DNA from: Lolliginicoccus lacisalsi
Lineage (GTDB): Bacteria; Actinomycetota; Actinomycetes; Mycobacteriales; Mycobacteriaceae
Assembly: GCF_014841105.1 (NCBI RefSeq)
Contig: NZ_JACYWE010000001.1
Span: 141,517-205,516 of the forward strand
DNA: 64,000 bases
Direction: 5' to 3'
In this document: positions 53,701 to 62,558 of the stretch, piece after piece
Layout of the letters: each line of letters begins with the position of its first letter
Position numbering within the stretch: position 1 is the stretch's first letter
Translations under genes and position numbers: made by a program
The notes under the pieces: model-generated
Databases searched by the model: none
The model's input: the letters and a program-made list of their open reading frames with translations, nothing else
What the model was told of the DNA's origin: nothing

Positions 53701-53704
53701 GCGG

Positions 53705-54577
53705 CTACTCCGCGAGCTTCAGGCCGGTGATCGCCCTCGCATGATCAGAGGCATGCTTGAGCACCACGCCCAGCGTCCTCGTGATCGTGCGCCCGTCGAG
53801 CCTGGTCGTGCCGAGAGCCCGCAGCGTCCGTCCCCAGTCGAGCGTCTCCGCGATCGAGGGCGCCTTCTTCAGCTCGAGGCCGCGCAAAACCTCGACCGTC
53901 TCGGCGAGCTGACGCGCCAGGGTCTCGTCGATGCCCGGGATGCGGCGCACGACGATATCGCGCTCCCGCTCGATCGACGGGTACTCCATATTGAGGTAGA
54001 GGCAGCGGCGCTTGAGGGCCTCGGACAGCTCCCGAGTGGCGTTGGAGGTCAGCACGACGAAAGGCTTGGCGGTCGCCCGCATCGTGCCGAGCTCGGGGAT
54101 CGTCACCTGGAAGTCGGACAGGATCTCGAGCAGCAGGCCCTCGAACTCGAGGTCGGTCTTGTCGATCTCGTCGATCAGCAACACGGTGCGGGTCTCGCTG
54201 CGGATCGCGGTCAGCAATGGCCTGGTCAGCAGGAATCGCTCGCTGAACACATCATCGGAAAGGCCATCGGCATCCTTGGTGGCCTGGATGCTCAGCAGTT
54301 GCTTCGAGTAGTTCCACTCGTACAGCGCGCGTGATTCGTCGAGGCCCTCGTAGCACTGCAACCGGATCAACGGCACCGCGGCGGCGCTGGCCACGGCCTT
54401 GGCGAGCTCGGTCTTGCCCACCCCTGCCGGGCCCTCGATCAGCAATGGCTTGCCGAGCGCGTCCGCGAGGAAAACCGTCAGCGACGTGTCCTCGTCGGGC
54501 AGGTAGCCCTCGGCCTCGAGCTGCCCGCCGACATTCTCGGGGTCGGTGAAGAACCTGGTCGTCGCATCCTCGTCCAC
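53705..54577 (-). CDS. moxR: MoxR-family AAA+ ATPase
   Basis: A 290-residue AAA+ ATPase. LLIEGPAGVGKTELAKAVAS is Walker A, TVLLIDEIDKTDLEFEGLLL Walker B, and FVVLTSNATRELSEALKRRC covers sensor 1 and the arginine finger. GTG at 54577 is chosen; no clear ribosome-binding site is seen. It is followed after four bases by the VWA gene, the usual MoxR/VWA pairing. Confidence 0.9.
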   Translation of the reverse strand: MDEDATTRFFTDPENVGGQLEAEGYLPDEDTSLTVFLADALGKPLLIEGPAGVGKTELAKAVASAAAVPLIRLQCYEGLDESRALYEWNYSKQLLSIQATKDADGLSDDVFSERFLLTRPLLTAIRSETRTVLLIDEIDKTDLEFEGLLLEILSDFQVTIPELGTMRATAKPFVVLTSNATRELSEALKRRCLYLNMEYPSIERERDIVVRRIPGIDETLARQLAETVEVLRGLELKKAPSIAETLDWGRTLRALGTTRLDGRTITRTLGVVLKHASDHARAITGLKLAE

Positions 54578-54596
54578 GTCGCCAGCATACGGTGGG

Positions 54597-55538
54597 CTAG
54601 CCTCCAGCCTGGTTGACCGTCGCCCAGGCTGTGTCGAGCCGTGCTGCCCGCGCGCGGCCAGCAATGCCCAGCAGTGCCTTGTCCCTCTGCCACATCGCCG
54701 CGACGCCTGGATCCGCATCCGCCCACAGGGGTTCGAGCTTCTCGATGGCATGAGCGGCCGACGCGAGCGCGCCGGCGAGGGCGATGTGCACCGCCGGCGA
54801 GGCGGGATCGCCGCCGCTTATGGCGCGCAGAGCAACGATCGTGGCGACGAGCTGCTCCTGGATGTCACGCGGCCATTCAGATTCGCGCGCGATGCGCAGC
54901 AGCCATCCCAGCACTGCCGCGGTGGCGTGGATGTCCTCGATGGTGCGGAACGGCTTGACGTAGCGGGTGTAGCCATCCCCGTCGAGCACATCGGCGCCGT
55001 GCGCTTCATTGAGCTGGACCTCCTCGAGCTGCACCTCTCCGTGCGGCAGCTCCGGAACCATCGGCAGCGGGGGCCGCGCCGTCACCCTCACCCCCGGCTG
55101 GTCCGCGCGGACTCGGACCACGCGGAGGCTGTTGCGTCCCTCCGGCGAGGCTCCCGCGCTGGCGGCGACGAGCAGCTCGGACGCCTCGGGCCCGAAGGTG
55201 ACGAACGTCTTTGTTCCGTTGAGGACCCACCCGTTTCCGGTGGGCCTGATGGAGGTGGTGACCGCACGCGGATGACCGCCACCAGCCTCGGTGACGCACA
55301 GCGCCGCGATGCCGTCGCCGAGCCCAGGATCGAGGACGCGCAGCGCGGCCTGGTAGCCGGAGCCGAACGCGAGCCCGACACAGCTCGCGCCGAAACCCGC
55401 GGCGGCCGCGGCATCGACTGGATGCGGGAACCGCCGCGCGATCTGGCAGTGCCGGTCCCAGAACTCGGCCGTGGTCTCCCGGGTGGGGGCCGTCGCGGGC
55501 GCGGTGAGCAGGTGCTGGAGCAGGGGCTCGCAATCCAT
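54597..55538 (-). CDS. Acyl-CoA dehydrogenase-like protein (short)
   Basis: A 313-residue protein with the ACAD fold: GDGIAALCVTEAGGGHPRAV and GWVLNGTKTFVTFGPEASEL match the FAD-binding middle domain. It is shorter than canonical ACADs (about 380), lacking part of the N-terminal helical domain. The catalytic base is not obvious. It is first in a leftward operon with MoxR and VWA genes (19-bp gap). The substrate is unknown. Confidence 0.75.
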   Translation of the reverse strand: MDCEPLLQHLLTAPATAPTRETTAEFWDRHCQIARRFPHPVDAAAAAGFGASCVGLAFGSGYQAALRVLDPGLGDGIAALCVTEAGGGHPRAVTTSIRPTGNGWVLNGTKTFVTFGPEASELLVAASAGASPEGRNSLRVVRVRADQPGVRVTARPPLPMVPELPHGEVQLEEVQLNEAHGADVLDGDGYTRYVKPFRTIEDIHATAAVLGWLLRIARESEWPRDIQEQLVATIVALRAISGGDPASPAVHIALAGALASAAHAIEKLEPLWADADPGVAAMWQRDKALLGIAGRARAARLDTAWATVNQAGG

Positions 55539-55563
55539 GGAGCGAGCCTAGCGGTAGCCCCCG

Positions 55564-55608
55564 ATCGTGAAGATCTGGCCACCTCCCGCGTGGCTGGATC
55601 TTCACGAT
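55564..55608. repeat. 45-bp palindrome, family II copy 3
   Basis: Left arm ATCGTGAAGATCTGGCCAC, right arm GTGGCTGGATCTTCACGAT. The arms pair fully if two G-T wobbles are allowed. It lies between the carboxylase stop and the start of the ACAD-like gene, both leftward. Confidence 0.88.
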
Positions 55609-55632
55609 TCGAGGGCTTGCACCCGAGGATCC

Positions 55633-58600
55633 CTACCGCAGCACGATGACGCCCTCCCCCGCCGCGACCTGGGTGCCCGTGCCCACGAGCACCTGATCGA
55701 CGGTTCCGGCGCGCGGGGCGGTGAGGACGGTCTCCATCTTCATGGCCTCGAGCGCGAGCAATGGCTGGCCCTCCGTCACCTCATCACCGGGGGCGACGTT
55801 GATCTTCCACCCGTTGGCGATGAACGGGGAGTCGATGAGCACGCCGCCGTCGGGCACCACCACGTCCTCGGTTGGGGCGGGCACATCGACAGCAGCGTCC
55901 TGGCGGTCGAACTCGCCGGAGGCTTCCCAGGCGTCACGCTCGGCGGAGAACGCGGCGGCCTGCTTGGCGCGGAAGCTCGCGATCCCGTCGGCATTGTCGG
56001 CGAGGAAGCGGCGATGCTCGGCGAGGGAGAACTCCCCCTCGGTGATGTCGGGATCGAACCTGCCCGCGGCCATGTCGGCGCGCATGTCGAGCAGGTCCTC
56101 CGGCGAGACGGGATACCACTGGATGCGGTCGAAGAAGCGCAGCAGCCAGGGGGTTTCTGCGTGGCGCTGCCAGATCTGGGTGGTGCGGCCGACGAACTGG
56201 TAGCCGCCGGGCCCTTCCATGCCGTAGATGCACAGGTAGGCGCCGCCGATGCCGACTGCGTTCTCCGGCGTCCAGGTGCGGGCCGGGTTGTACTTGGTGG
56301 TGACGAGCCGGTGGCGGGGGTCGAGCGGGGTGGCGACGGGCGCGCCGAGGTAGACATCACCGAGGCCGAGGACGAGGTACTCGGCGTCGAAGACGGTGTC
56401 GAATACCTCCTCGACGGTGGCGAGGCCGTTGATGCGGCGGATGAACTCGATGTTCCACGGGCACCAGGGTGCATCCGAGCGCACGCCGGACATGTAGCGC
56501 TCGATCGCTTCGCGGGTGGCGGGATCGTCCCACGACAGCGGCAGCCGGACGGTGCGGCTGGGCACGACGAGCTCGCTGGCGGCGGGGATGTCGTTCTCGA
56601 GATCGCGGAGCAGTCCGACGAGCTTCGGGACGGGCAGCACGTCCGGATCGACGTGCACCTGGAGCGACCGGATGCCGGGCGTGAGGTCGAGGATGCCGGG
56701 ATGCGCCGCTTGCTCCAGCCGGGTGTGCAGGGCGTGGACGCGGGCGCGGAGCTCGAGGTCCAGGGTGATGTCGCCGTACTCGACGAGCACGTTGTCGTCG
56801 CCGGAGGGGCGGTAGGCCAGCGACGGCAGGTCACCACGGTCCGGCTCGCGGTGGAGCACGCCGTCATCGCCGTCGCCGCCGGTGGAGCTGGTCATCCAGC
56901 GGGTGGCGTTGAGCGCGCGCGGGGATGCCGCGTCGGTGGACCTGATGGGCACGAAGCGGACCGTGTCGCCGGGGCGGAGCTGCCCGAGCTTCCAGCGCTG
57001 GGAGGCCACCACCGTGACGGGGCAGACGAAGCCGCCGAGGCTGGGCCCGTCGGGACCGAGCAGGATGGGGGTGTCGCCGGTGAAGTCGAGCGCGCCGACG
57101 GAATAGGCGTTGTCATGGATGTTGGATGGGTGCAGACCGGCCTCGCCGCCGTCGGTGCGGGCCCAGCGCGGCTTGGGGCCGATGAGCCGGACCCCGGTGC
57201 GGGCGGAGTTGAAATGCACCTCGTAGTCGGTGGCGTGCAGGGTGGCGATGTCGTCGCGGGTGAAGAACTCCGGCGCGGCGTGGGGGCCCTCGGTGACGGC
57301 GAGCTCCCAGTGGTGGGCGAACGCGGGACGCTCGGTGATCGGCGTACCAGTGACGGTGGTGCCACGGGCGCGCAGCACATCGCCCTTGGCGAGCGCGCGT
57401 CCACCGTGGCCGCCGAACTGCCCGAGGGTGAACGTCGACGCGCTGCCGAGGTACTCGGGCACTTCAAGCCCGCCGGCGACGAGCACGTACGTGCGCAGGC
57501 CCGCCTCGCTGGCACCGATGTCGAGAGTCGCCCCCGCGGGGACGGTGATCGGCTCCCACATCGGTGCGGGCTTGCCGTCGATCGTCACGGGGACGTCCGC
57601 GCCGGTGATGCACACGGGGGTGGGGTCGGTGAACCGCAGCGCGGGTCCGGTGGCGGTGCATTCGAGGCCGGGCACGCCCTCGTCGTTGCCTAGCGCCCGG
57701 TTGCCGAGGCGGAAGGACAAGTCATCCATGGGCCCGCTCGGCGGGACACCGATCTGCCATAGCCCGGTGCGGCCGGGGTAGTCCTGGACGGTGGTCTGCA
57801 TGCCGGGGCGCTCGACGACGATGCGCGGCTCGGTGTCGGTGACGTGCGCGAGCGTTCCGGTGTGATGCTCGGCGGCGAGGATGTCGGGGACGGTGGTGAT
57901 GGCGCGCAGCAGCCCGAGGTTGGTCTCGATGCCGTCGATGCGGGTGTGGCGCAGCGCGTCACCGAGCCCGGTGAACGCGGTGGCACGGTCCTCGGCGAAG
58001 GTGATGACCTTGGCGAGCATGGGGGCGTAGGCGGTCGAAACGACGGTGCCGGTCTCCACCCACCCGTCCACGCGAACCTGCGATCCGGTGGGAAGCTCGA
58101 CGTTGGTGAGCGTGCCCGCCGACGGCAGGTAGTCGCGGGTGGGGTCCTCGGCGTAGACGCGGGCCTCCACGGCGTGGCCCCGCACCGGCACGCGGCCCAC
58201 ATGCTCGGTGATCGCATCGAGGCGCTGGCCCTGGGCGAGCTCGAGCATCATGCGGACGAGATCGACCCCGGTCACGGCCTCGGTAACGGGATGCTCGACC
58301 TGCAGGCGGGCATTGACCTCGAGGAAGGACGCCTCGCCGCGGTGGGGGTCGTAGACGAACTCGACAGTGCCAGCGCTGCGATAGCGCACGGATTCCGCGA
58401 GCGCGCGCGAGGTGTCGTGCAGCTGACGACGCAGGTGCTCGGGCAAGCCGGGCGCGGGTGCCTCCTCGATGACCTTCTGGTTGCGGCGCTGCAGCGAGCA
58501 GTCGCGGTCGCCGAGGGTGAGCACGTTGCCGGTGCCATCGCCGAGGATCTGCACCTCGATGTGGCGGGCGTCCTGGATGTAGCGCTCGGCGAAGACCCCG

Positions 58601-59187
58601 GTGGTGGAGAAGCTGTGCGAGGCGAGGCGGGCGACATTGCTGTAGGCGGCGATCAGCTCGTCGTCGTCCCGGCACACCTGCATGCCGATGCCGCCGCCAC
58701 CACCGGTGGCCTTGAGCATGATCGGGTAGCCGATCAACTCCGCGGCGACCACGGCATCCTCGGCGCTCGCGAGCAGGTCGGTTCCGGCGATCATGGGGAC
58801 CCCGGCCTCGGCCGCGGCGGCGCGGGCGGTGTGCTTGGTGCCGAACACGCGGAGCTGCTCGGGGGTGGGGCCGACGAACGCGATGCCCTCCGCCTCGACC
58901 TGCTCGGCGAAGGCCGCGTCCTCGGAGAGGAACCCGTAGCCGGGATGGATGGCTCCCGCTCCGGTCTTGCGCGCGGCGGCGAGGATCGACTCGGCATTGA
59001 GGTAGGACTCGCGCGGCGGGGTCGGCCCGATGTGCACGGCCTCATCCGCCATGCGGACGTGGGCGGCACCGCGGTCAGCGTCGGAGAACACCGCGACGGT
59101 GCGCAGTCCCATCTCGCGGGCGGTGCGGATGATGCGGCAGGCGATCTCGCCGCGGTTGGCGATCAGCAGGGTGTCGAAGGTGCTCAT
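55633..59187 (-). CDS. Urea/guanidine carboxylase (biotin-dependent)
   Basis: A 1184-residue biotin enzyme. The N-terminal biotin carboxylase domain (1-450) shows LLIANRGEIACRIIRTAREM and SFLEVNARLQVEHPVTEAVT. The middle has the KipI/KipA-like domains (VTIDGKPAPMWEPITV, GPKPRWARTDGGEAGLHPSN), and the C-terminus the biotinyl site EAMKME with Lys1150. Urea carboxylase makes allophanate from urea. Homologues next to UAAP1/2 have been reported to prefer guanidine, and both UAAP genes are upstream here. Its ATG overlaps the UAAP2 stop by four bases. Confidence 0.92.
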   Translation of the reverse strand: MSTFDTLLIANRGEIACRIIRTAREMGLRTVAVFSDADRGAAHVRMADEAVHIGPTPPRESYLNAESILAAARKTGAGAIHPGYGFLSEDAAFAEQVEAEGIAFVGPTPEQLRVFGTKHTARAAAAEAGVPMIAGTDLLASAEDAVVAAELIGYPIMLKATGGGGGIGMQVCRDDDELIAAYSNVARLASHSFSTTGVFAERYIQDARHIEVQILGDGTGNVLTLGDRDCSLQRRNQKVIEEAPAPGLPEHLRRQLHDTSRALAESVRYRSAGTVEFVYDPHRGEASFLEVNARLQVEHPVTEAVTGVDLVRMMLELAQGQRLDAITEHVGRVPVRGHAVEARVYAEDPTRDYLPSAGTLTNVELPTGSQVRVDGWVETGTVVSTAYAPMLAKVITFAEDRATAFTGLGDALRHTRIDGIETNLGLLRAITTVPDILAAEHHTGTLAHVTDTEPRIVVERPGMQTTVQDYPGRTGLWQIGVPPSGPMDDLSFRLGNRALGNDEGVPGLECTATGPALRFTDPTPVCITGADVPVTIDGKPAPMWEPITVPAGATLDIGASEAGLRTYVLVAGGLEVPEYLGSASTFTLGQFGGHGGRALAKGDVLRARGTTVTGTPITERPAFAHHWELAVTEGPHAAPEFFTRDDIATLHATDYEVHFNSARTGVRLIGPKPRWARTDGGEAGLHPSNIHDNAYSVGALDFTGDTPILLGPDGPSLGGFVCPVTVVASQRWKLGQLRPGDTVRFVPIRSTDAASPRALNATRWMTSSTGGDGDDGVLHREPDRGDLPSLAYRPSGDDNVLVEYGDITLDLELRARVHALHTRLEQAAHPGILDLTPGIRSLQVHVDPDVLPVPKLVGLLRDLENDIPAASELVVPSRTVRLPLSWDDPATREAIERYMSGVRSDAPWCPWNIEFIRRINGLATVEEVFDTVFDAEYLVLGLGDVYLGAPVATPLDPRHRLVTTKYNPARTWTPENAVGIGGAYLCIYGMEGPGGYQFVGRTTQIWQRHAETPWLLRFFDRIQWYPVSPEDLLDMRADMAAGRFDPDITEGEFSLAEHRRFLADNADGIASFRAKQAAAFSAERDAWEASGEFDRQDAAVDVPAPTEDVVVPDGGVLIDSPFIANGWKINVAPGDEVTEGQPLLALEAMKMETVLTAPRAGTVDQVLVGTGTQVAAGEGVIVLR

Positions 59188-59789
59188 GGTCGCGTCACCA
59201 CCATGCGGACCGGGGTGGGGTTGAAGCCGTTGCAGGGGTTGTTGATCTGCGGGCAGTTCGACACGAGCACGAGGGTGTCGGTCTCGGCGCGCAGGGACAC
59301 CTTCTTGCCGGGGGCGGAGATGCCATCGACGATGCCGAGCGTGCCATCAGGATCGACGGGAACGTTCATGAACCAGTTGATGTTCGAGACGAGGTCGCGC
59401 TTGCCGAGGCCCCACTTGCTGCCCTCGATGAGGAAGTTCTCCACGCAGGCGTGCTGGTGCTTGGTGTGGTGGCCGTAGCGCAGGGTGTTCGATTCCTGGG
59501 AGCAGGCGCCGCCGAGGGTGTCATGGCGGCCGCAGTCGTCGTGGGTGACGGTCATCAGCGGGGCGCCGTCGGCGGTGCGCAGGACGCTGCCCGCGCCGAG
59601 GTAGGCGTTGCCCTGCGCGGATATGGTCTCGGGCGCGCTGTAGCGCAGGGTCGTGTCGCCGGCGTCGTAGAGGATGCAGTCAACGGCCTGGTTGCCCTCG
59701 AGATCGATGATGGTCAGCGTGTCGCCGGCAGCGATGACCGCGGACCAGGGGGCACGCGCGGGGACGGTCTGGTCAAGGACGGTGGTCAT
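59184..59789 (-). CDS. Urea carboxylase-associated protein 2 (UAAP2)
   Basis: A 201-residue DUF1989 protein. GDTLTIIDLEGNQAVDCILY and DDCGRHDTLGGACSQESNTL are family blocks, with several Cys and His as likely metal ligands. With UAAP1 it is reported to form a carboxyguanidine deiminase. TGAAGGAGACCAGC precedes the ATG at 59789. It is overlapped by the carboxylase gene. Confidence 0.88.
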   Translation of the reverse strand: MTTVLDQTVPARAPWSAVIAAGDTLTIIDLEGNQAVDCILYDAGDTTLRYSAPETISAQGNAYLGAGSVLRTADGAPLMTVTHDDCGRHDTLGGACSQESNTLRYGHHTKHQHACVENFLIEGSKWGLGKRDLVSNINWFMNVPVDPDGTLGIVDGISAPGKKVSLRAETDTLVLVSNCPQINNPCNGFNPTPVRMVVTRP

Positions 59790-59800
59790 GCTGGTCTCCT

Positions 59801-60643
59801 TCACAGCGTGCCGCGCGCGGCGAGGTAGTCGTCGGTGTTGTCCACCGCGCGGAGGTATTCCGGGTCGGTGCTGGGCAGGGCGTCGAGATCGCCGGGGGCT
59901 GTCCAGGCGAGGATCTCGAGCCCGGTGGTGGCGAACTCCGGGTCGGGGTCGAGGCGGTGGGCGGTGTTGGCGATCAGCACGATCGCGGGAAGGTGCAGCA
60001 GGATCTCGACGTGCGCGCCAGGTCCCGCGGTGCCCTCGCTGACGAGCGTCCCGTCCTCGGCGACGCGGATGCCGTGGAAAAGGGAGAGCGACGGCGGCAG
60101 GTCGCGGCGATCGAGGCCGTGCTTGGCCGCGGCGACGGTGAACAGCTCGAGCCCGGCCGGAGACGCGGAGTGCACAGCGCCGTCGCCGTACTTGGCGGTG
60201 TTGGCGGCGAGCGTGGTGGTGCCGCACAGCAGGTCGTGCTTGCCGGAGGTGTCGGCGACAACAGTGGCGATGATGCGGCCCTGGTCGGTGAGCAGCGGGT
60301 GGCCGGTGCCGAGGTAGGCCTGCCAGGGGATCTTGACGGTATCGGCGACGTTGAGCCGCTCCCAGGGCTGGTCGGCGTGGAACAGCAGCAGGTGGGCGCA
60401 GGCGTTGCCTGCGATGTCGGTGAGGCGCAGCCGGGTGCCGCGGGCGAGCACCTTGCTGGTGTAGCGGCCACCGGCGACCTTCTCGGCCCAGGTGAGCCGG
60501 TTCGCGTCGATCCCGGATGGCGGGGCCGACCAGGTGGTGGCGGGAATGGTGGGCATGGAGTCGCTCGTGGTTCCGGCCTGGGCACGGGCGTGCTCGCGGG
60601 CACCGTGCGTGGTGGCCGTGGTGGGGCCTGCGGTGGTGGTCAT
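59801..60643 (-). CDS. Urea carboxylase-associated protein 1 (UAAP1)
   Basis: A 280-residue paralogue of UAAP2 with a low-complexity Thr/Ala N-terminus (1-45). RLRLTDIAGNACAHLLLFHA and SGKHDLLCGTTTLAANTAKY match the family. It is first gene of the leftward operon, and ends 11 bases before the UAAP2 start. A CTGTCA-type operator lies 25 bases upstream of its ATG. GAAGGA is the ribosome-binding site. Confidence 0.87.
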   Translation of the reverse strand: MTTTAGPTTATTHGAREHARAQAGTTSDSMPTIPATTWSAPPSGIDANRLTWAEKVAGGRYTSKVLARGTRLRLTDIAGNACAHLLLFHADQPWERLNVADTVKIPWQAYLGTGHPLLTDQGRIIATVVADTSGKHDLLCGTTTLAANTAKYGDGAVHSASPAGLELFTVAAAKHGLDRRDLPPSLSLFHGIRVAEDGTLVSEGTAGPGAHVEILLHLPAIVLIANTAHRLDPDPEFATTGLEILAWTAPGDLDALPSTDPEYLRAVDNTDDYLAARGTL

Positions 60644-60667
60644 GGCGCGTCCTTCAACGACGAATAT

Positions 60668-60681
60668 CTGTCAGTTGACAG
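60668..60681. promoter_or_regulatory. Operator copy 1 (CTGTCA-N2-TGACAG)
   Basis: CTGTCAGTTGACAG, perfect arms, upstream of UAAP1. The reverse complement of the site at 63666-63679 exactly. Confidence 0.75.
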
Positions 60682-60730
60682 TTTTTCTCATCCGCGAGCC
60701 CGCTGGGTGACGTCCGGGTAACCGTTGGTT

Positions 60731-60808
60731 TCCACCATGTTTCGGCCGTGGTGGACCGGCAAAGCCGATGCGGGCCAGTGCTTTTGTAAAGCAATCGCGG
60801 GCCCGCAT
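60731..60808. other. Two tandem hairpins in the divergent region
   Basis: Hairpin A has stem TCCACCATG/CGTGGTGGA with one wobble (60731-60755). Hairpin B has an outer 9-bp stem ATGCGGGCC/GGCCCGCAT (60768-60776, 60800-60808) and an inner stem TGCTTT/AAAGCA. Possibly leader RNA or inter-promoter structure. Confidence 0.45.
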
Positions 60809-60862
60809 TAACGGAAGGTTTACCGCCGCGAAACCACTCGAATCGTCCTCGGTCGTAGGTTT

Positions 60863-60876
60863 CTGTCATTCGACAG
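60863..60876. promoter_or_regulatory. Operator copy 2
   Basis: CTGTCATTCGACAG, a one-base variant of the same inverted repeat, about 79 bases before the transporter start. Confidence 0.65.
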
Positions 60877-60954
60877 GTACCCCCGGGTGCCCCCTCGCTG
60901 CCAGCCACGCGGCCCAGCCACGACCCATGGCCGAACCGACCGATGAGGAATCCC

Positions 60955-62451
60955 ATGATCATTGCCGGCGTAGCACTCTTCGTCCTCGCCCTCCTGATGG
61001 CCGGTGTCTACGCCGCCCGGAAGGTCCAGGGCTCCAGCCACAACTACCTGCTCGCCGGGCGCACCCTCGCCGTCCCCGTCGTCGCCATCCTGCTCGCCTC
61101 CCAGGCCATCGACTCCAATGGCATCCTCGGCAACACCGACCTCTCCGCCGCGTTCGGCTTCTGGGCCGGAGCAGCGCTGCCCATCGGCCTCGCGCTCTGC
61201 CTCATCATCGCCGGGCTGTTCTTCGCCAAGCCCATGCGCGAGTACCGCATCGTCACCCTCCCCGACTTCTTCGAGCGACGCTTCGGGCGCAGCATCGAGA
61301 TCCCCGCCGCCATCCTCACCGTCCTCGCCTTCGGCATCCTCGTCGCCGGAAACCTCGTCGCCCTCGGCTTCCTCCTCGACCGCTTCGCCGGCATCCCCTA
61401 CACCGCCGCGATCCTCATCGCCATCCCCATCGTCATCTGCTACACCATCGCCGGAGGCATGTTCTCCTCCAGCTACGTCGGCATCGGCATGATCATCGTC
61501 AACATCGTCGGCATGCTCGCGCTGTTCGGCTGGATGATCACCACCTATGGCCTCTCCGCCCCCGCAGGACTGGGCCCGCTCGACCTCTCGCAGCTGACCA
61601 GCGCCGACGAGGGCGCCGTCATCAACTGGGCCACCATCGTCGCCCTCGCTCTCGGCAACCTCGTTGCCATCGACCTCATGCAGCGCATCTTCGCCTCCAA
61701 GTGCCCCCGCACCGCCCAGAAGGCCTGCTTCGGCGGCGCCGCCCTCATCCTCGCCATTTGCATCCCCTTCTCCCTCGTCGCACTGACCGCCGTCACCGTC
61801 CTCGGCGACGAGGTCGCCAACGGTCCCGTCCTCTACACCCTGCTCAGCGACTACGCCCCGCCTGTGCTCGCCATCATCGTGCTCTCCGGCATCGTCACCG
61901 CCTCGCTGACCACCGCCAGCGGCGTCCTGCTCTCCTGCTCCGCGGTGATCACCCGCAACATCCTCCAGCTCGGGCGCACCGCTTCCCTTGACACCGCGCA
62001 CGCCATGACCGCTACCCGCATCGCGATGATCCCCATGGCACTGCTCGGCGCGTTCGTGGCCCTGCGCATCCCCCAGACCGGCATCCTGCTCACCCTCACC
62101 TTCGACCTGCTGCTCGCCGGGCTCGTCGTGCCGTTCATCCTCGGCCTGTACTGGACCTCCCGCGGCACCATCTCCGCCGCCATGGCCGCGATCATCACCG
62201 GAGTGACGGTCCGCGTAGGGCTATTCGTCCTCACCCCCACCATCTACGGCGTGGACAACACCCTGCTCTACCTCGACAACGGGCTGCTCACCGCCGCGAT
62301 GGACGGCTGGTCCACCTTCCTCGCCGCCGGGGCATCGCTGGCCGCCTACCTCGTCGTGGCACTGCTCACCAAGCCGGTTGCTCCGGTTGGCGCCCCGCCT
62401 GCGGACGCGGTTGTGGTGACTGCACCCGAGCCGGTGGGCGCGCGCGTCTAG
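60955..62451 (+). CDS. Sodium:solute symporter (SSS family)
   Basis: A 498-residue membrane protein with about 13 hydrophobic segments. SSHNYLLAGRTLAVPVVAIL is the first SSS signature, and RIVTLPDFFERRFGRSIEIP the conserved loop. The genes around suggest uptake of urea, guanidine or a related nitrogen source. GAGGAATCCC precedes the ATG at 60955, favoured over 60943. The 3' end is followed by a 45-bp palindrome. Confidence 0.86.
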   Translation: MIIAGVALFVLALLMAGVYAARKVQGSSHNYLLAGRTLAVPVVAILLASQAIDSNGILGNTDLSAAFGFWAGAALPIGLALCLIIAGLFFAKPMREYRIVTLPDFFERRFGRSIEIPAAILTVLAFGILVAGNLVALGFLLDRFAGIPYTAAILIAIPIVICYTIAGGMFSSSYVGIGMIIVNIVGMLALFGWMITTYGLSAPAGLGPLDLSQLTSADEGAVINWATIVALALGNLVAIDLMQRIFASKCPRTAQKACFGGAALILAICIPFSLVALTAVTVLGDEVANGPVLYTLLSDYAPPVLAIIVLSGIVTASLTTASGVLLSCSAVITRNILQLGRTASLDTAHAMTATRIAMIPMALLGAFVALRIPQTGILLTLTFDLLLAGLVVPFILGLYWTSRGTISAAMAAIITGVTVRVGLFVLTPTIYGVDNTLLYLDNGLLTAAMDGWSTFLAAGASLAAYLVVALLTKPVAPVGAPPADAVVVTAPEPVGARV

Positions 62452-62468
62452 GCCTTGCCAGCGCTCCG

Positions 62469-62513
62469 ATCGTGAAAGTCCAGCCACGTGGGAGGTGGCT
62501 GGACTTTCACGAT
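62469..62513. repeat. 45-bp palindrome, family II copy 4
   Basis: Left arm ATCGTGAAAGTCCAGCCAC and right arm GTGGCTGGACTTTCACGAT are perfect complements. Compared with copy 3, paired bases changed together. It lies between the transporter and the TetR gene. Confidence 0.88.
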
Positions 62514-62558
62514 TCGGGGGCGAAGCCAGTGGCGACACCGGCCTAGCCACCTGCCAAG

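Larger units (their letters stand above)
60644..60954. other. Divergent control region, UAAP1 / transporter
   Basis: No gene. It contains two regulator sites (60668-60681 and 60863-60876) and, between them, two adjacent hairpins (60731-60755 and 60768-60808). No published guanidine riboswitch consensus could be matched. Confidence 0.6.

Noticed and set aside
55567..59478. Long plus-strand frames opposite the carboxylase gene
   Set aside because: They are antisense to a gene with clear biotin carboxylase and biotinyl motifs; they lack any recognisable motif.
60644..60954. Guanidine riboswitch
   Set aside because: No conserved core of the known guanidine riboswitch classes could be found by eye; the hairpins present do not show the ACGR loops.
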